Part shown: piece by piece, positions 32,331 through 43,758 of the stretch | Layout: every line of letters starts with the position of its first letter | Numbering within the stretch: the stretch's first letter is position 1 | DNA from: Diphasiastrum complanatum | Taxonomy: Eukaryota > Streptophyta > Lycopodiopsida > Lycopodiales > Lycopodiaceae | DNA length: 64,000 nucleotides | NCBI GenBank assembly: GCA_029204225.1 | Contig: CM055107.1 | Span: 44,522,044-44,586,043, forward strand | Reading direction: 5' to 3' | Position numbers and translations under genes: made by a program | The notes under the pieces: generated by a model | What the model was told of the DNA's origin: nothing | What the model saw: the letters and a program-made list of their open reading frames with translations, nothing else | Database searches by the model: none

Positions 32331-33568
32331 CGTATGTCTAAAGTTGAACGTGATGAGGTTCAACTCCAGAGTGTTCCTAGCCATAGTCCCTTTGGTGCTC
32401 CTGTCCTCCTTGTTGCCAAAAAAGATGGAACCAAACGCCTACAACTCAAAATGGATCAAATTGAGCAAGCTGTGGCTCATAGATTTGATCTTAGTTCAAT
32501 CTGTGTGAATTCTTCTCTATGCCTTTCAGATGAATCAAGGATAGGAATATGTCTACTTGCTGGCCACTATAGTTAAAAGCGTTAAATCTGGAAAAATCAG
32601 AACCAGATTGACTTGTAATTGCTTCTGTTAATAGAGCCTATGCAATAGATGACTTATGCCTTTGATTTCACCTAAATCTGACAATACATGAAAGAGAAAT
32701 GTATGTATCAGAACCAGCGCCCTCCCAGAAATGGTTGATTGTTGTCCTGGATTTGCATTGACTATCGTGCCTTAAACAAGCTGACTATCTGTAATCAGTA
32801 TCCTACACCTCACATGGATGACCTTTTTTATCAGCTTGGCACTTCTTCCATCTTTTCCAAAATTGACCTACGTTCTGGATACTACCAAATTAGGATGCGT
32901 CCTTCTGATGAGCATTAAACTGCATTTCGTACTCATTTAGGTTTGTATGAGTTTTGTGTTCTTCCATTTGGTGTTCAGAATGGTCCACCCACATTTCAGA
33001 ATGCTATGAATAATATTTTACGTCCTCTTCTAGGTGTTTGTGTATTAGCTTATTTTGATGACATTCTTGTTTTTAGTACTTCTTTGTCTGATCATGTGAA
33101 ACATCTATAATCTGTGATTGAATTACTTGTTAAGCATCAAATGTAGGCCAAATTGTCCAAATGTTCTTTTGTCGTGGCTGAAATCGAAGTTTTGGGTTTT
33201 CTTATTTGTGGTGGATGTATTCGTCTTGATCCTCGAAATATTCAAGCTATTGAGTATTGGCCTGTCCCAACCGATGTTCATTCTGTTCGTATGTTTTTAG
33301 GTATGGCTACCCATCTGCGTCGTCATGTTAAGTATTTTGCCACTATGGCTGCTCCGCTTCATTCGTTACTAAAGAAGTCTCATACCTTTGTTTGGACTTC
33401 TAAGTGTCAAACTGCTTTTGATGCTTTACGTCATGCCATTGTTTCTGCTGCTGTTATGTGTCTCCCCCAGTTTGATCAACGTTTTATTGTTGAGACTCAT
33501 GCTAGTGTTGTTGGTGTAGGCGCTCTTCTTCATGAGTCTGAGTGTGTTATTGCTTATGAGTCTTCAGT
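32331..33568 (+). pseudogene. B3 RT-RNase H remnant
   Basis: Starts in the RT fingers (RMSKVERDEVQLQ, FGAPVLLVAKKDGTKRL). It is interrupted at 32441-32752 by an inverted LTR piece of copia E and resumes with [23 protein letters not shown] and YFDDILVFS, separated by stops. The frame then runs AKLSKCSFVVAEIEVLGFL to FIVETHASVVGVGALLHESE (RNase H start, the Asp of VETDAS replaced by His). It breaks off at about 33568 where an unrelated segment begins. Confidence 0.85.
32441..32752 (-). repeat. Inverted 312-bp piece of copia E LTR
   Basis: The reverse complement matches the E 5' LTR at about 40588-40909 nearly base for base, with a roughly 10-nt difference near the GGGCGCTGGTTCTG word. It splits the B3 RT between KRL and CIDYRAL without an obvious target duplication. 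Essentially the same block is what the E 3' LTR lacks. Confidence 0.88.
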
Positions 33569-35300
33569 GACTGGGTGAATAATTTTGAGAATTATTTTTT
33601 AACTTATTCATGTTCAGATGTTATGAAAATCAAGATGGCTTCTTTGTGGTTAGATGGCCATGCAAAAGTTTGGTTTTCCAACTATCGTCGCACTCGTCCT
33701 ACTCTATTATGGGGCTTATTTTTAGAAGATCTTCTATTTGCTACCACTCTTTCAGTGTTACCTTCTGCATGTGAGGTTGAGTCTTCACATAGTCCTGAGA
33801 TAGTGATAGAGTCACAATGTCCTATTGTCGAGACATATAGTCCTATTGTCGTGTCACATAGTACTATCGTCGAGTCACATAGTTCTATTGAGATTGAGTC
33901 ACACATATCGATACCTTTTGAGTCTTCTTGTATAGTGATTGACTCTCAGATTGAGAGGGATACACATAGCGAGTTAGAGTCACCTTTACAGGTTGATGCT
34001 GAGTACCTTGGTGTTGCTCTAGCTTTACAAGTTGATGTTGCTCCAGATCTACAGGGTGTTGTTGAGTGCCTTGCACCTATATGCCTTGATTCATAGATAC
34101 CGTGTTCAGTAGTCATTCCTGGTTTCATTGATACGAATGCCGCATACCTTGATGGTGTTTCTACTATTGCTCCTACGCATACTTCAGATATCCCTCCTGG
34201 TTCGGTTGGTGCCATACTTGGTTTCCATGATTATGCCTATGACTCTTTATCTGTTCCTTGGATTGTTGCTCGTTGTCAAGCTTGGCATCTCCTAATAGCT
34301 TGGGTTATTGCCTCCGTCCCAGCTATTGTTTGTCAGGATGATTTTCAGGTTCCCTGGCAGTTTTGGTTGCTCCATATCACTTGGTCTCCGATGCTATTAC
34401 TACGTTGCCACTTTTTTCTGGTGTTTCTAGACCATCGGAGTACCTTAAGAAAGTTTCTTCTCCTTTCTTGGTTATTTTTTGGGGATGTTGCCGCCATGCG
34501 CTTCAATGTTGCTCACATATGCTTTGATACTCATTACCAACTACAAGTGGATATTGCTTTGACACTTGCTATTAATGATGCGGATCATGTTTCTTGTTCT
34601 TGCTTTTCGTATATTAGTTGAGCTTGCTATTCCTCATTCCAGTGCATTTCTTCTTTCAGTTATTCCAGTGGCTTCAATTGCTGCTCTTCCTTATGCTAGT
34701 TCCATGGTTGTGGTCTCCCTACCCTTCGTATGTGGTTTTCATGTTCTTTTATTCCTCACTTGTGTGCGTGCACTTTGGGATTGCACTTGTGGCTAGTTCC
34801 GATTTTCGATCCCGTTTTGCTGCATCCTATGATGGCTTGGTATGTCCATATGAGGTCCTTCTAGAGAGTATTTCGGCTACAATTTCTCCGTTGGGGCCTC
34901 TACTAGTTTTAGATTTGCTGCTACTGCTCTCATGCATCATGTCCTTTTAGATGATGTGTTGCTTTCCTGGACCTTATGGATTTCTTGGCATGACGATCTG
35001 CTCACAATATGCGCCTTCAGGGTACCATGTGACATTGCTACTTCTCATTCATGGGCCTTATGGATACCTTGGGCTTTTGACTATGTTGGTGCACATTTCT
35101 CCATTCTAGCTATCCTTTTTCGGGAAGATGTCTTTATGCTTCATGTTTCCTGGCATATCGCTTGGTCTTCCATGATATTGCAGCGTGACTATTGTTCTGT
35201 TTATGTTCCTACTCCTTGGTGTTGCTATCCTTTCTTGGGGCACCTATATCGTTGAGTTTGCACATATGGTTGATGGTTCCATTTGCAATTTGAATCAACA
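33569..35300 (+). other. Segment of unknown origin inside B3, Trp-rich frame
   Basis: It replaces the RNase H-integrase middle of B3. At 33575-33720 a gag-like stretch appears (NFENYF, MASLWLDGHAKVWF). It is followed at about 33770-33960 by degenerate Ser/His/Ile/Val/Glu repeats (ESHS, PIVE, STIVESHS). From about 34100 frames are short and the DNA is T-rich, with repeated 'CTTGGTGTTGCT' type words. At 34932-35255 a Trp-rich frame (SHSWALWIPWAFD, VSWHIAWSSM) has a clear homologue at 63966-63650 on the other strand, next to B4. I do not recognise the family. It may be a variable internal region of a non-autonomous family B derivative or captured DNA. Confidence 0.5.
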
Positions 35301-36022
35301 TTTGTGTTTTGCATATTACAGTTATAACAATTCGGCTAGTACCAGCACAGGTGTGTCTCCATTTTTGCTCGCTAATGGATATTCTCTGCTATTACCAGGT
35401 ATTCCAACCCCTCCTAATGATGTTCATGTTACTTTATCTTCTTTTCTTACTAACTCTCGTGATTCTATTGTGCAAGCACAACAACATTTGGCAATAGCTC
35501 AACATCATTATATGTCCTTTTTAGATTTTGTCGAGGGCCAATCTGTTTATGTTTGTTTATCTTTTGCACGTCATAAGTTTGTTCTCTTATTGAGAACTTG
35601 TCTGCACATTATTATGGTCCCTTTCAAATTGTGGAAAAACTAAAGCCTGTCACTTACCATTTACAGTTACCACATGTTAATCTACTTCGTTTGTCTCTTT
35701 TTCCTAGTGAACCCTGTGATCCTTTCTTTCCTACTGATTTTGAACTTTTTCCATTTTTCCCTGCTGCTATTTTACAGGCTCGGGTCGTAAACGTTCTCGT
35801 CGTCGTCTTGTCCAGTTTTTGGTCCAATGGGAGGGTCGTCCAATTGATGAAGTTACATGGGAGTCTTTCGATGTTTTTGCCCACTCACCTTTATTGCAGG
35901 AACAGGCTCTCATACATTATAGTCCATCCTTCTCTATTTTTGACAGTATTCTTGGACACACAACTAGTCATATTACATGTGATAGGCCTAGAAACTCCAT
36001 TTACATGGTTTTTAATGCTTGA
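35301..36022 (+). pseudogene. B3 integrase C-terminus and chromodomain
   Basis: Resumes family B with YSYNNSASTSTGVSPFLLANGY (end of the integrase core), GQSVYVCLSFARHKF, then in another frame YYGPFQIVEKLKPVTYHLQLP. In a third frame it ends in a chromodomain (VQFLVQWEGRPIDEVTWESFDVF). At least two frameshifts separate these. No 3' LTR follows. The copy fades into intron DNA at about 36022. Confidence 0.82.
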
Positions 36023-36571
36023 ATGCAAGTTCTATACTCACAGTATTATTAGTAAATAAAGTGACCATCAGCAAGATTATGGAAGATTTTCTTCATATTT
36101 CGCATCAAAAAATGGAAATGAGCCCCTCGGAAAAGAGCCCCTGCTACCACTGTTCGCACACAACTAATCAATGGGAAAGTCGTCACAGAAAATCCTTTAG
36201 AAATAATCAAGATATTATGACAAATAGTAATAGACTAAATCAATCATGTGCATGGCATTGGCAGGCATCAGAATAGCCTTCTAAATGCTCAGTAATAACT
36301 TGTGAAGCTCACAAACAAGCGCGTAGATAACCCACCTGGCATTATAGATGATTAGATAGCATTGACGGTATCCAATGTTTCCTGGGGGACTTGAATTGAT
36401 GACATTTAACTTATAATAGAAAATAAAGCTTAGATCATCAAGTGACATTTTGCTCAACTAATGACAAAGATGGTACTTCTTACCAACTATAGCTCTGTAT
36501 AGGCACTGCTGTATCAAAATTCTATGGGAAAAATCAGAAAAGACCACAGAAGCAACAGTGATGTAACATAC
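36023..36571. other. 5' part of host intron 2, no element seen
   Basis: AT-rich DNA between the end of B3 and the exon 2 donor (GTATGT at 36571-36566). I see nothing else in it. Confidence 0.45.
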
Positions 36572-36685
36572 CCAAACAACAAATGCACCCTTTTCTCGTG
36601 CCACTTCAACTGCTTTTTGTACTGCAGGGACAATATCTGCACCTCCAGCAACACACACTGGACCTCCAGGAAGTATAAAATCATT
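36572..36685 (-). CDS. Exon 2 of the isochorismatase-like gene
   Basis: This 114-nt exon (38 codons, phase 0 at both ends) lies between acceptor TTGTCTCAG and donor GTATGT. It encodes NDFILPGGPVCVAGG...VEVAREKGAFVVW, the stretch after the catalytic Asp strand and the second strand of the isochorismatase fold. Exon 3 continues with VLREHH, as in relatives (VREH). Flanking introns are 10.7 and 33.0 kb. Confidence 0.9.
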
Positions 36686-37924
36686 CTGAGACAATATGTC
36701 AAGGCAGAATACCATCAGCTGCTTTTGCTAGACGAAAAACTGAAGGAGGTGAAAAGATATGGAGAAAAGTTCATTTATTTGATGAGTAGGTGATAGATCA
36801 CCTTTACTATTTAATTACAACATGTAGCATCATGTACGTCTTCTTTCAGCATACCATGTTTTAGATCAAGATAAGAAGACCAAAAACTGATCTAAATATA
36901 GAAAACTAGGAGACCAACTAAACTCATTGAGAAACACAGATGATGTGTTGAACACAGATGTGTTGAACACAGATGTGCTTTATGGAGACATAACTAACCT
37001 TCCACACCGTCCTCAACATCCGTAAACCTGTTGCCTAGAATGACTGCAAACTTGGACAAATTAAGATTCAATCCTGAGGTCTAAGTGTGAGTAATTGGAT
37101 TAGGCCTGATAGTATAAGCCCTTCTGATTTGCACTATTTGTAAAATTTTATGTTGCCAAAGTTCAAGCATCCTCTAAACTGTTCTAAACTCAAGTCTATT
37201 CTGTTCTGTTAGCCCCAATACTTACAAAATTGCAAATTCTACAATATAAAAGTGTTATGTGGGAGTCTTAGAAATATCAGTGTGCTTAGGTCAAACTACC
37301 CACATGTCAATGCTGAAGTCATTTAAGTTACCCAAGTCCTAGAGTCGCACAATCTCACTAGCAGAGGACCCTTTCACATCGATTTCAAACTAGGTAGAAG
37401 TGGTGTAGTAGGCCCTAGATCAGTGGACATAGAACATTCTAACACCCCTTAGGCTCGAATACATTATGGATTTGTCAGTAGGAGCTTGGGGTATTAATGA
37501 CATTCATGGGGGCTACTACATTGCACTTCATTGTTACTAAGTGATAGTATTAAATGGTCCATGAAGTCTTCCAGCAGGATGCTTACAACCCATGCTCCAA
37601 CCTTAATAGAACCTCCCTATCATGGGATCTTGCAGATGCCTCGTAAATAGTCCACACAAGGTCTCTACTCATTGTACAGTAGATGATTTTGGTTCATAAG
37701 AGTTCTTTGTAGAAAACCCATCAAGTGTCTTAGTAGCACCCATTGCGATTTGCATTGGATTGCAAACTTGCCAAGGCCTTGCTACAAACTCATTGCAAAT
37801 TTCAACAGTTACAATTAAACATTCAATGGAAATTTGATTAAGTGATGATGACATGTGTAAACTTTTTGACCAACTTGCAAACATGTTAGCAAATCCAAAG
37901 CAACTTGTTGTCAAAGTCAATGCA
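36686..37924. other. 3' part of host intron 1, no element seen
   Basis: AT-rich DNA between exon 2 and the C2 LTR start. A 13-bp word (TGTTGAACACAGA) is repeated at about 36943-36975. I see no gene. One short open frame at 37920-37669 has no recognisable content. Confidence 0.45.
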
Positions 37925-38818
37925 TGTCATGCCCACGACCGATCTCTAGCGTGCCCACGCTAGAGATCGGTACACCAACAACCCGTAAGTTAGTTATGCG
38001 TGATCAAAAGATCAGATGATATTTGCATTTTGATTGCAATCTCCTCAGAGAGGAAGTTATACTTGAGAGAGATTAAGCTATGGTAAGCATATGGCTATCG
38101 GTTATAGCCCGTTCGTGCTTATGTACAGTTTTGAACCTATATCACTCATTTGGTAGAGACTCGTACGGTCAAGTTTCAGAAGGTAGCAGATTTCCTACAT
38201 ATAATGCAGGAAATGCTACGGATAGCACGTGAGAATGTCAAGTGTACCCAAGATAGGGACCGGCATTATGCTAAATCTGAAATAATTGCCTCGGGACTTT
38301 CAAATGAGGGTTTGGGTGTATTGAAGAATCCCAAAGGATTCTAGTGTAATGTGTACCGGCAAGCATTACAAATTGTCCCCTAGATACAGAGGACCGTATC
38401 AGATCTTGAAAAAGATCATATCCTTAACTTACCAATTGGACCTCCTGTAAGGAGCTCCAGTGCATCCAAGTTTTCACGTAAGCTGACTCGTGTAAGTCTA
38501 CGTGAAAGGGTGTATCTTGGTTCTAGAGACCAATTGAACCTGTTGGATGAATCATTGGGTGTATCTCGACTTAAACCCGGAAAGATCTTGGATACAAGAA
38601 CTAAACGATTGAGAAATCGTATAGTTACTGAGTATCTGGTTCGCTGGAAGGGGCGCACAGACGATGATGATTCCTGGGAGCTTAAGGAGGAACTTCCCTA
38701 GTTTTAAGTTTTGAGGACAGAACTTGAATAAGGCGGGAAGAATGTCATGCCCACGACTGGTCTCAAGTAGCGTGTTCATGCTAGAGATTGGTAAACCAAC
38801 AACCCGTAAGTTAGTTAT
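37925..38818 (+). mobile_element. C2: internally deleted family C gypsy
   Basis: Starts with an LTR 5' end, TGTCATGCCCACGAC, which contains a perfect hairpin (GATCTCTAGCGTG/CACGCTAGAGATC at 37940-37967). After about 150 bp it jumps to the integrase C-terminal region (IGYSPFVLMYSFEP near 38095, then FLHIMQEMLRIARENV). The chromodomain (VTEYLVRWKGRTDDDDSWE near 38630-38690) follows, with a polypurine tract AAGGCGGGAAGAA and the 3' LTR start, again TGTCATGCCCACGAC at 38743. Copia D begins at 38819 inside that LTR. Gag and most of pol are lost. Confidence 0.82.
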
Positions 38819-39275
38819 TGTTGGTGTATGATGGTGGTCTACGTGGTCTACGATTGATTGACACTGCAGTGGAGCCGTGACGGAAGCAGAACACGAGAGA
38901 TGATTACGATGTAAACGATGTCTCTACCAACAGTAAAGCAAAACAATAATGAAAACAGTAGTAACTACATATTTTAGGAACGAGGATTGATTAGAGAACG
39001 GAATCAAAAGCTTGTTGTCCTTTTGGGTTATCAGAGTAGGAGTCTGAGACTGCCGTAACAGTAGGATTGCGATGCATTAGGCGTCTTGGACAGCCATGCG
39101 ATCCTCTGTCTCTGATAACCGTGTTTGTGCAAGAGAGTGAGAGAGACAATTGCATCCAATCAAGAACGTAATAATTGAACAGTAGCAAATCTGTATAAAA
39201 GAGAGAATCGGAACACAATACAGTAGCGCTGATAAGCGCGTATTCCTACTTACAGATTTTGAAACAATGCCTACA

Positions 39276-39365
<90 letters not shown>

Positions 39366-39955
39366 TATAAAATCACTAACTCTAAGGAGCTAGCTACTTA
39401 AGACCTTTTGGTCATTTGATCGCTCTGTGCATCTACAGATTGTTCAACTCACTACCCTGATTTTCTGTAACTCCTCTTCGCTCAGATACATATATATAGT
39501 TGTCAGAGTCTTGATTTATTGTAATTACAGTTTACAATATGATTAACAGCCGTTTAAACAAGATCCGTAGATCCGTTATTGGAGCGTCGTGAAGGAGGAA
39601 AAGTACAAAGTAACGTATCCTCCGTATGCGTCATAGTGGAAGGATGTAGGCCGTGATGGCCGTAGCCTGTCCGCAGTCGTTTGAACAACCGCTGGTCATT
39701 CGTTTAGTTGTTGTACGTTCGTCCAGCAGGTGATCGTTTGAATCCTCTGTTGGTACCGTAGCTGATCAATGAGATAGGTCAACTTCGTCGGCAGATATCG
39801 CAGGAACTCGCAAACCATTGTCGTTGGTCAACTTCGTTGATAACCGTAAGTTGGTTGCTTACGTTGTCATACGGTTGAGGAGAGTTGACTTCTTTCACAG
39901 ACATATACAAGATTGAACGCATGTTTAGATGTCCTAATCTCTGATGCCATAAATT
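38819..39955 (-). mobile_element. D (left part): copia 3' LTR and pre-integrase stub
   Basis: From TGTTGGTGTATGATGG at 38819 the sequence matches the D LTR at 46971-47359 for about 380 bp and then goes on, including a long CT microsatellite. At 39955-39880 the minus strand encodes NLWHQRLGHLNMRSIL, the GAG-pre-integrase motif of Ty1/copia. So integrase, RT and RNase H between this motif and the LTR have been deleted. Copia E is inserted at 39956. Confidence 0.82.
39279..39361. repeat. (CT)n microsatellite
   Basis: An almost perfect CT tract of about 83 bp inside D. It explains the Arg-Glu repeat frame seen on the minus strand. Confidence 0.98.
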
Positions 39956-40983
39956 TGTTATGGTTTAAGTTTGATCAATTTCACCATGTAATTTAGTGCC
40001 ATGCAATTTTAATTTGCGTTGTATTCTCTCAAAGTTTAAGTAGGCCTATAAGTGGTACATGGTCATACCTGGGTCCAAAGTTTTAAGGCCCAAATAAACT
40101 TAGGCAAATTTTTTTTTAGTACAAACTCGTGGAGGGCCTTCTTGTATGATGATGCCACTTGTCCACTGGAGTTTGGTAGACCCCCATGCATATGTGCATG
40201 GGGGAGAAAAAGTTAGTTTGCCACATATCCTAGTTTGCATGCGACATGCAAGATGCATGCATGACAAACTAGACACATGCAATTCAAATTGCCACCTACC
40301 TTGGACACTTGGCAATAGCATGCAATACATTGTACATACATCAATTCTTATAAATAAAACCTCCACGATTTGGAGGAGTGTGATTTTGGGATAATCTTCC
40401 ATTCTTCATCAATTTGTTGTCTCCTCCATCTCAGATTGTGTAGCAGCTCGCAGTAGGATCTGATCTGATCATTTACTTGTTTCTCCTTCTCCTCTCATCA
40501 GATTTCGATGAGAACAGTTGCATACTGATTCTTGGAGGAGGGCGCTACTAGTCAGATCATGCCCACTTCGAATTCAGAGCAGATCTGATCCAGGACAACA
40601 ATCAACCATTTCTGGGAGGGCGCTGGTTCTGTTTTGTTCAATCATACATTTCTCTTTCATGTATTGTCAGATTTAGGTGAAATCAAAGGCATAAGTCATC
40701 TATTGCATAGGCTCTATTAACAGAAGCAATTACAAGTCAATCTGGTTCTGATTTTTCCAGATTTAACGCTTTTAACTATAGTGGCCAGCAAGTAGACATA
40801 TTCCTGTCCTTGATTCATCTGAAAGGCATAGAGAAGAATTCACACAGATTGAACTAAGATCAAATCTATGAACCACAGTTTGCTGATTTCGATCCATTTT
40901 GAGTTGTAGAACACCATCGAGGATTCCTAGATTGGTAAACCTCGATTTTACGATCCTTTTCTATCTGTATTTTTTCTCTAACA
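39956..40983 (+). repeat. E 5' LTR
   Basis: 1028 bp running TGTTATGGTTTAAG...CTCTAACA. It contains a block (about 40584-40909) absent from the 3' LTR and found inverted at 32441-32752. TATA-like sequence (CTTATAAATA) occurs near 40346 in the part that is also missing from the 3' LTR. Confidence 0.93.
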
Positions 40984-41198
40984 GTGGTATCAGAGCTATG
41001 GCTTCTCCTTCTACTTTTCAGGCAAGGACAACGATCCTAGATGGATCCAACTACCCTGCATGAAGATCAAAGACTCGACTGATTCTGCAAGCTGAGAAGC
41101 TGTGGCCTTATGTTGATGGGATCATTCCCAAACTGCATGTACCTGATGTAATAAATACAGCAGCTTATGAAGAAGATTTAAAAGATCTTCACGCCTGG

Positions 41199-42080
41199 TT
41201 GCATGCAGATTCTAAAGCTAAAGTAATTATTTCCCAAACCGTTTCAGAAGATATCTTTCTCACTGTTGCCGATTCTGCTACAGCGAAGGAGATGTGGGAT
41301 GAACTTGCTCAAAGATTTGAGTCAAAATCACAAACTCAAATCTTATATCTGTTTGAGCAACTTACTAGTTTAAAGTGGGATGGAATTTCAGATTGTGATA
41401 CTTTTCTTTTCAAGTTACAATCTTTGTTTAGTGCTCTACAAAGTGCGGGTAGAATAACTCCCAAGGAGGAGAAACTTGCGTACCTGTTGCGAGCACTACC
41501 ACCCTCCTACATCTACATGCGACCTGTTCTTACAGGTAAATCATTTGAAGAGGCCATTCAAAGCCTTCGAGAGGAGTGTCTCATGCGGCAAGGAAGTTCA
41601 CCTTCTCAAAGAGGAGCCAAAGCTTTATATGCGAAGAAAGGAAAGGGCAAGGCAAAAGGACGCGAAAACCAGTTTCAAGCTACTAGCATGCAAGATCCAA
41701 ACAATAAAGATTCCAAAGTGGAATCATCTGAGCCGAAGTCAAAGAAATTTTTTTGCAACTATTGTAAAAAGCCAGGACATACTCTTGATAAATGTTGGGC
41801 TAATCCCAGAGTAGCTTGTAGACATTGTGGCAAAACTGGTCATTCATCTTTCAAACGCTATTCTAGGCCTAACAATAGTAAACCCAATGTTTGTCAAGAG
41901 ACACAACTTTCTTCTAACTCAAGCAAAGAGGAAAACACTCTAGCTACTGCTTTTGTTTGTGTAGAAGACTGTTTTAATTCTACTGATAATACTTCTGAAG
42001 TTGTGATAGATTCTGGAGCTACTGCTCATATCATCTCTAATAGAGCTATGTTGTCTAGTTATTCTCCTAGTTACACTTAG
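41199..42080 (+). pseudogene. E gag-protease
   Basis: Copia gag of the UBN2 type: ATAKEMWDELAQRFESKSQT, LLRALPPSYIYM, FEEAIQSLREEC. The gag start lies upstream: coding sense reaches back past 41060 through a stop. A CX2CX4HX4C knuckle (CNYCKKPGHTLDKC) is followed by a second, broken one (CRHCGKTGHSSF without its final Cys). The protease motif is VIDSGATAHIIS. A TAG at 42078-42080 ends the frame, and coding sense continues behind it (RYVILGDGSQHDV). Confidence 0.88.
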
Positions 42081-43758
42081 AGATATGTCATTTTAGGAGA
42101 TGGTAGTCAACATGATGTTTCAGGAATAGGAAGCTTGAATTTACTCACAATTGAAGGTTCTAAAGTTCTTCGAAATGTATTGCATGTACCAACCATGCGA
42201 AAGGACTTGTTGTCAGTAGCCCGCATGACAGATGTGGGCATCAAAGTTCTGTTTCTTGATAATGATTGCAGGCTAATGGACACAAAAACTGGAAAGCAGC
42301 TTGCAACAGGCTTACGGAGGGAGAACCTGTATCATGCAAAAGTTCTTATTGCATGTGACGAAGTTTCAGCCGTTGAAGACAAGATGCATGCATTATGGCA
42401 TGCTAGGCTCTATCACATGAGCATGCGAAGCATTCTTAATGCAGCAAAGAAAGACTTGTTTGAAGGGGTTGATTTTGACATCAATACTCCCACTTCATAT
42501 CATCCATGTGACTCTTGCATGCTGGGCAAGATGACTCGCTCTCAATTCAATAAGGAGAGCCATAGATCTAAAGAACTTCTTGAATTAGTTCACTTAGATG
42601 TTTGTGGACCTTTGCCTGTTAACTCTATTGGAAGTGCACGTTATTTTGTCACATTCATTGACGATTTTAGTCGATTAGCAATGATCTATTTTATTGCTAA
42701 CAAGAGTGACGTTCTTTCGAAATTTAAAGAATTTCTCAGTTTTGTGCACTCTAAGACTTCAAAGAGAGTCAGACAACTACGTTCAAATCGTGGTGGTGAA
42801 TATATTTCTACAGAATTTCAAGAGTTTTGTACCAGCAATAACATTCTACATTAGTTTACAGCTGTGTACACCCCTCAACACAATGGTGTTGCAGAAGGCG
42901 GAATCGAACTCTTGTTGAGGCAGCACGCTGCATGATGATTCATGCAAAATTACCTGCGAAATTTTGGCGGAAGCAGTTAATACTGCCAATTACTTGCAGA
43001 ATCGTACTTTACAATCTCTAGATAAGGAGAAAACTCCTTATGAATGTTGGACCGGGAAAAAGCCCAAGTTAACACATGTTAAAATTTTTGGATGTCTAGC
43101 ATATTTATTTGTTCCTAAAGTTAAACGCAATAAGCTAGACAATACTGTTATGCCTGGAATTCTAGTTGGATATGATGCAATCTCAAATTATTATAAGATT
43201 TACATTCCAGCTACAAAGAAATTTCATTTTTCTAGAGATGTACGTTTTGATGAATCAAAGTTCATAGATGATCCTATATTCCAGAAAAAGGAAGAAGCAG
43301 ATATTCTAGGATATGATGTTTTCAAACTGTTTGATGCTACCCCAGAAAAGCAACCTATTGTTCCAATTATGCATGAACCTCTTCTAGACGAAGAAGAAGA
43401 AGAAGAAATCATTGAACATGCAGGTGAGGAAGAAGAAGAATTCGAAGATGTGGAAGCTGCTGCATCACGGCCAAGGAGAAAAAGACGAGAGCCAGTTCGC
43501 TTCCAAAGAGAATTTGGATATTTTGTGGAAACTCCATCAACTTATGAAGAAGCAATGCAAAGTAAAGAACAAAATCAATGGCGCAAAGCTATGGATGAAG
43601 AGATGGAGTCCATGTATCGACACCAAGTTTGGAAGCTACAGCCTTTACCACTAGGAAGAAAGGCAACAGATTGCAAATGGCTCTACAAACTTAAATTTTC
43701 ACCCGAAGGTGATATTACACGATTCAAGGCTCGCCTTGTAGCAAAAGGTTATTCTTAA
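42081..43758 (+). pseudogene. E integrase and RT N-terminal part
   Basis: After the protease comes the pre-integrase motif (ALWHARLYHMSMRSI), the HHCC finger end (CDSCMLGKM) and the integrase core with HLDVCGPLP. The second catalytic Asp is changed to Asn (LRSNRGGEY, where copia elements have LRSD or LRTD). A TAG at 42852-42854 and a frameshift near 42900 precede NGVAEG. From 42964 the frame holds TPYECWTGKKP, the acidic linker (EEEEEEIIEHAGEEEEE) and the start of RT (NQWRKAMDEEMESM, DCKWLYKLK). It ends at a TAA at 43756-43758. Confidence 0.87.

Noticed and set aside
34932-35255. Trp-rich frame as a membrane protein gene
   Set aside because: Hydrophobic composition comes from T-rich DNA, there is no start context or intron structure, and it is embedded in retroelement remnants. 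Kept only as an unexplained repeated segment.
39077-39376. Open frame with a long Arg-Glu repeat
   Set aside because: It is a translation of the (CT)n microsatellite at 39279-39361. The Ser-Leu frame at 49350 has the same cause.
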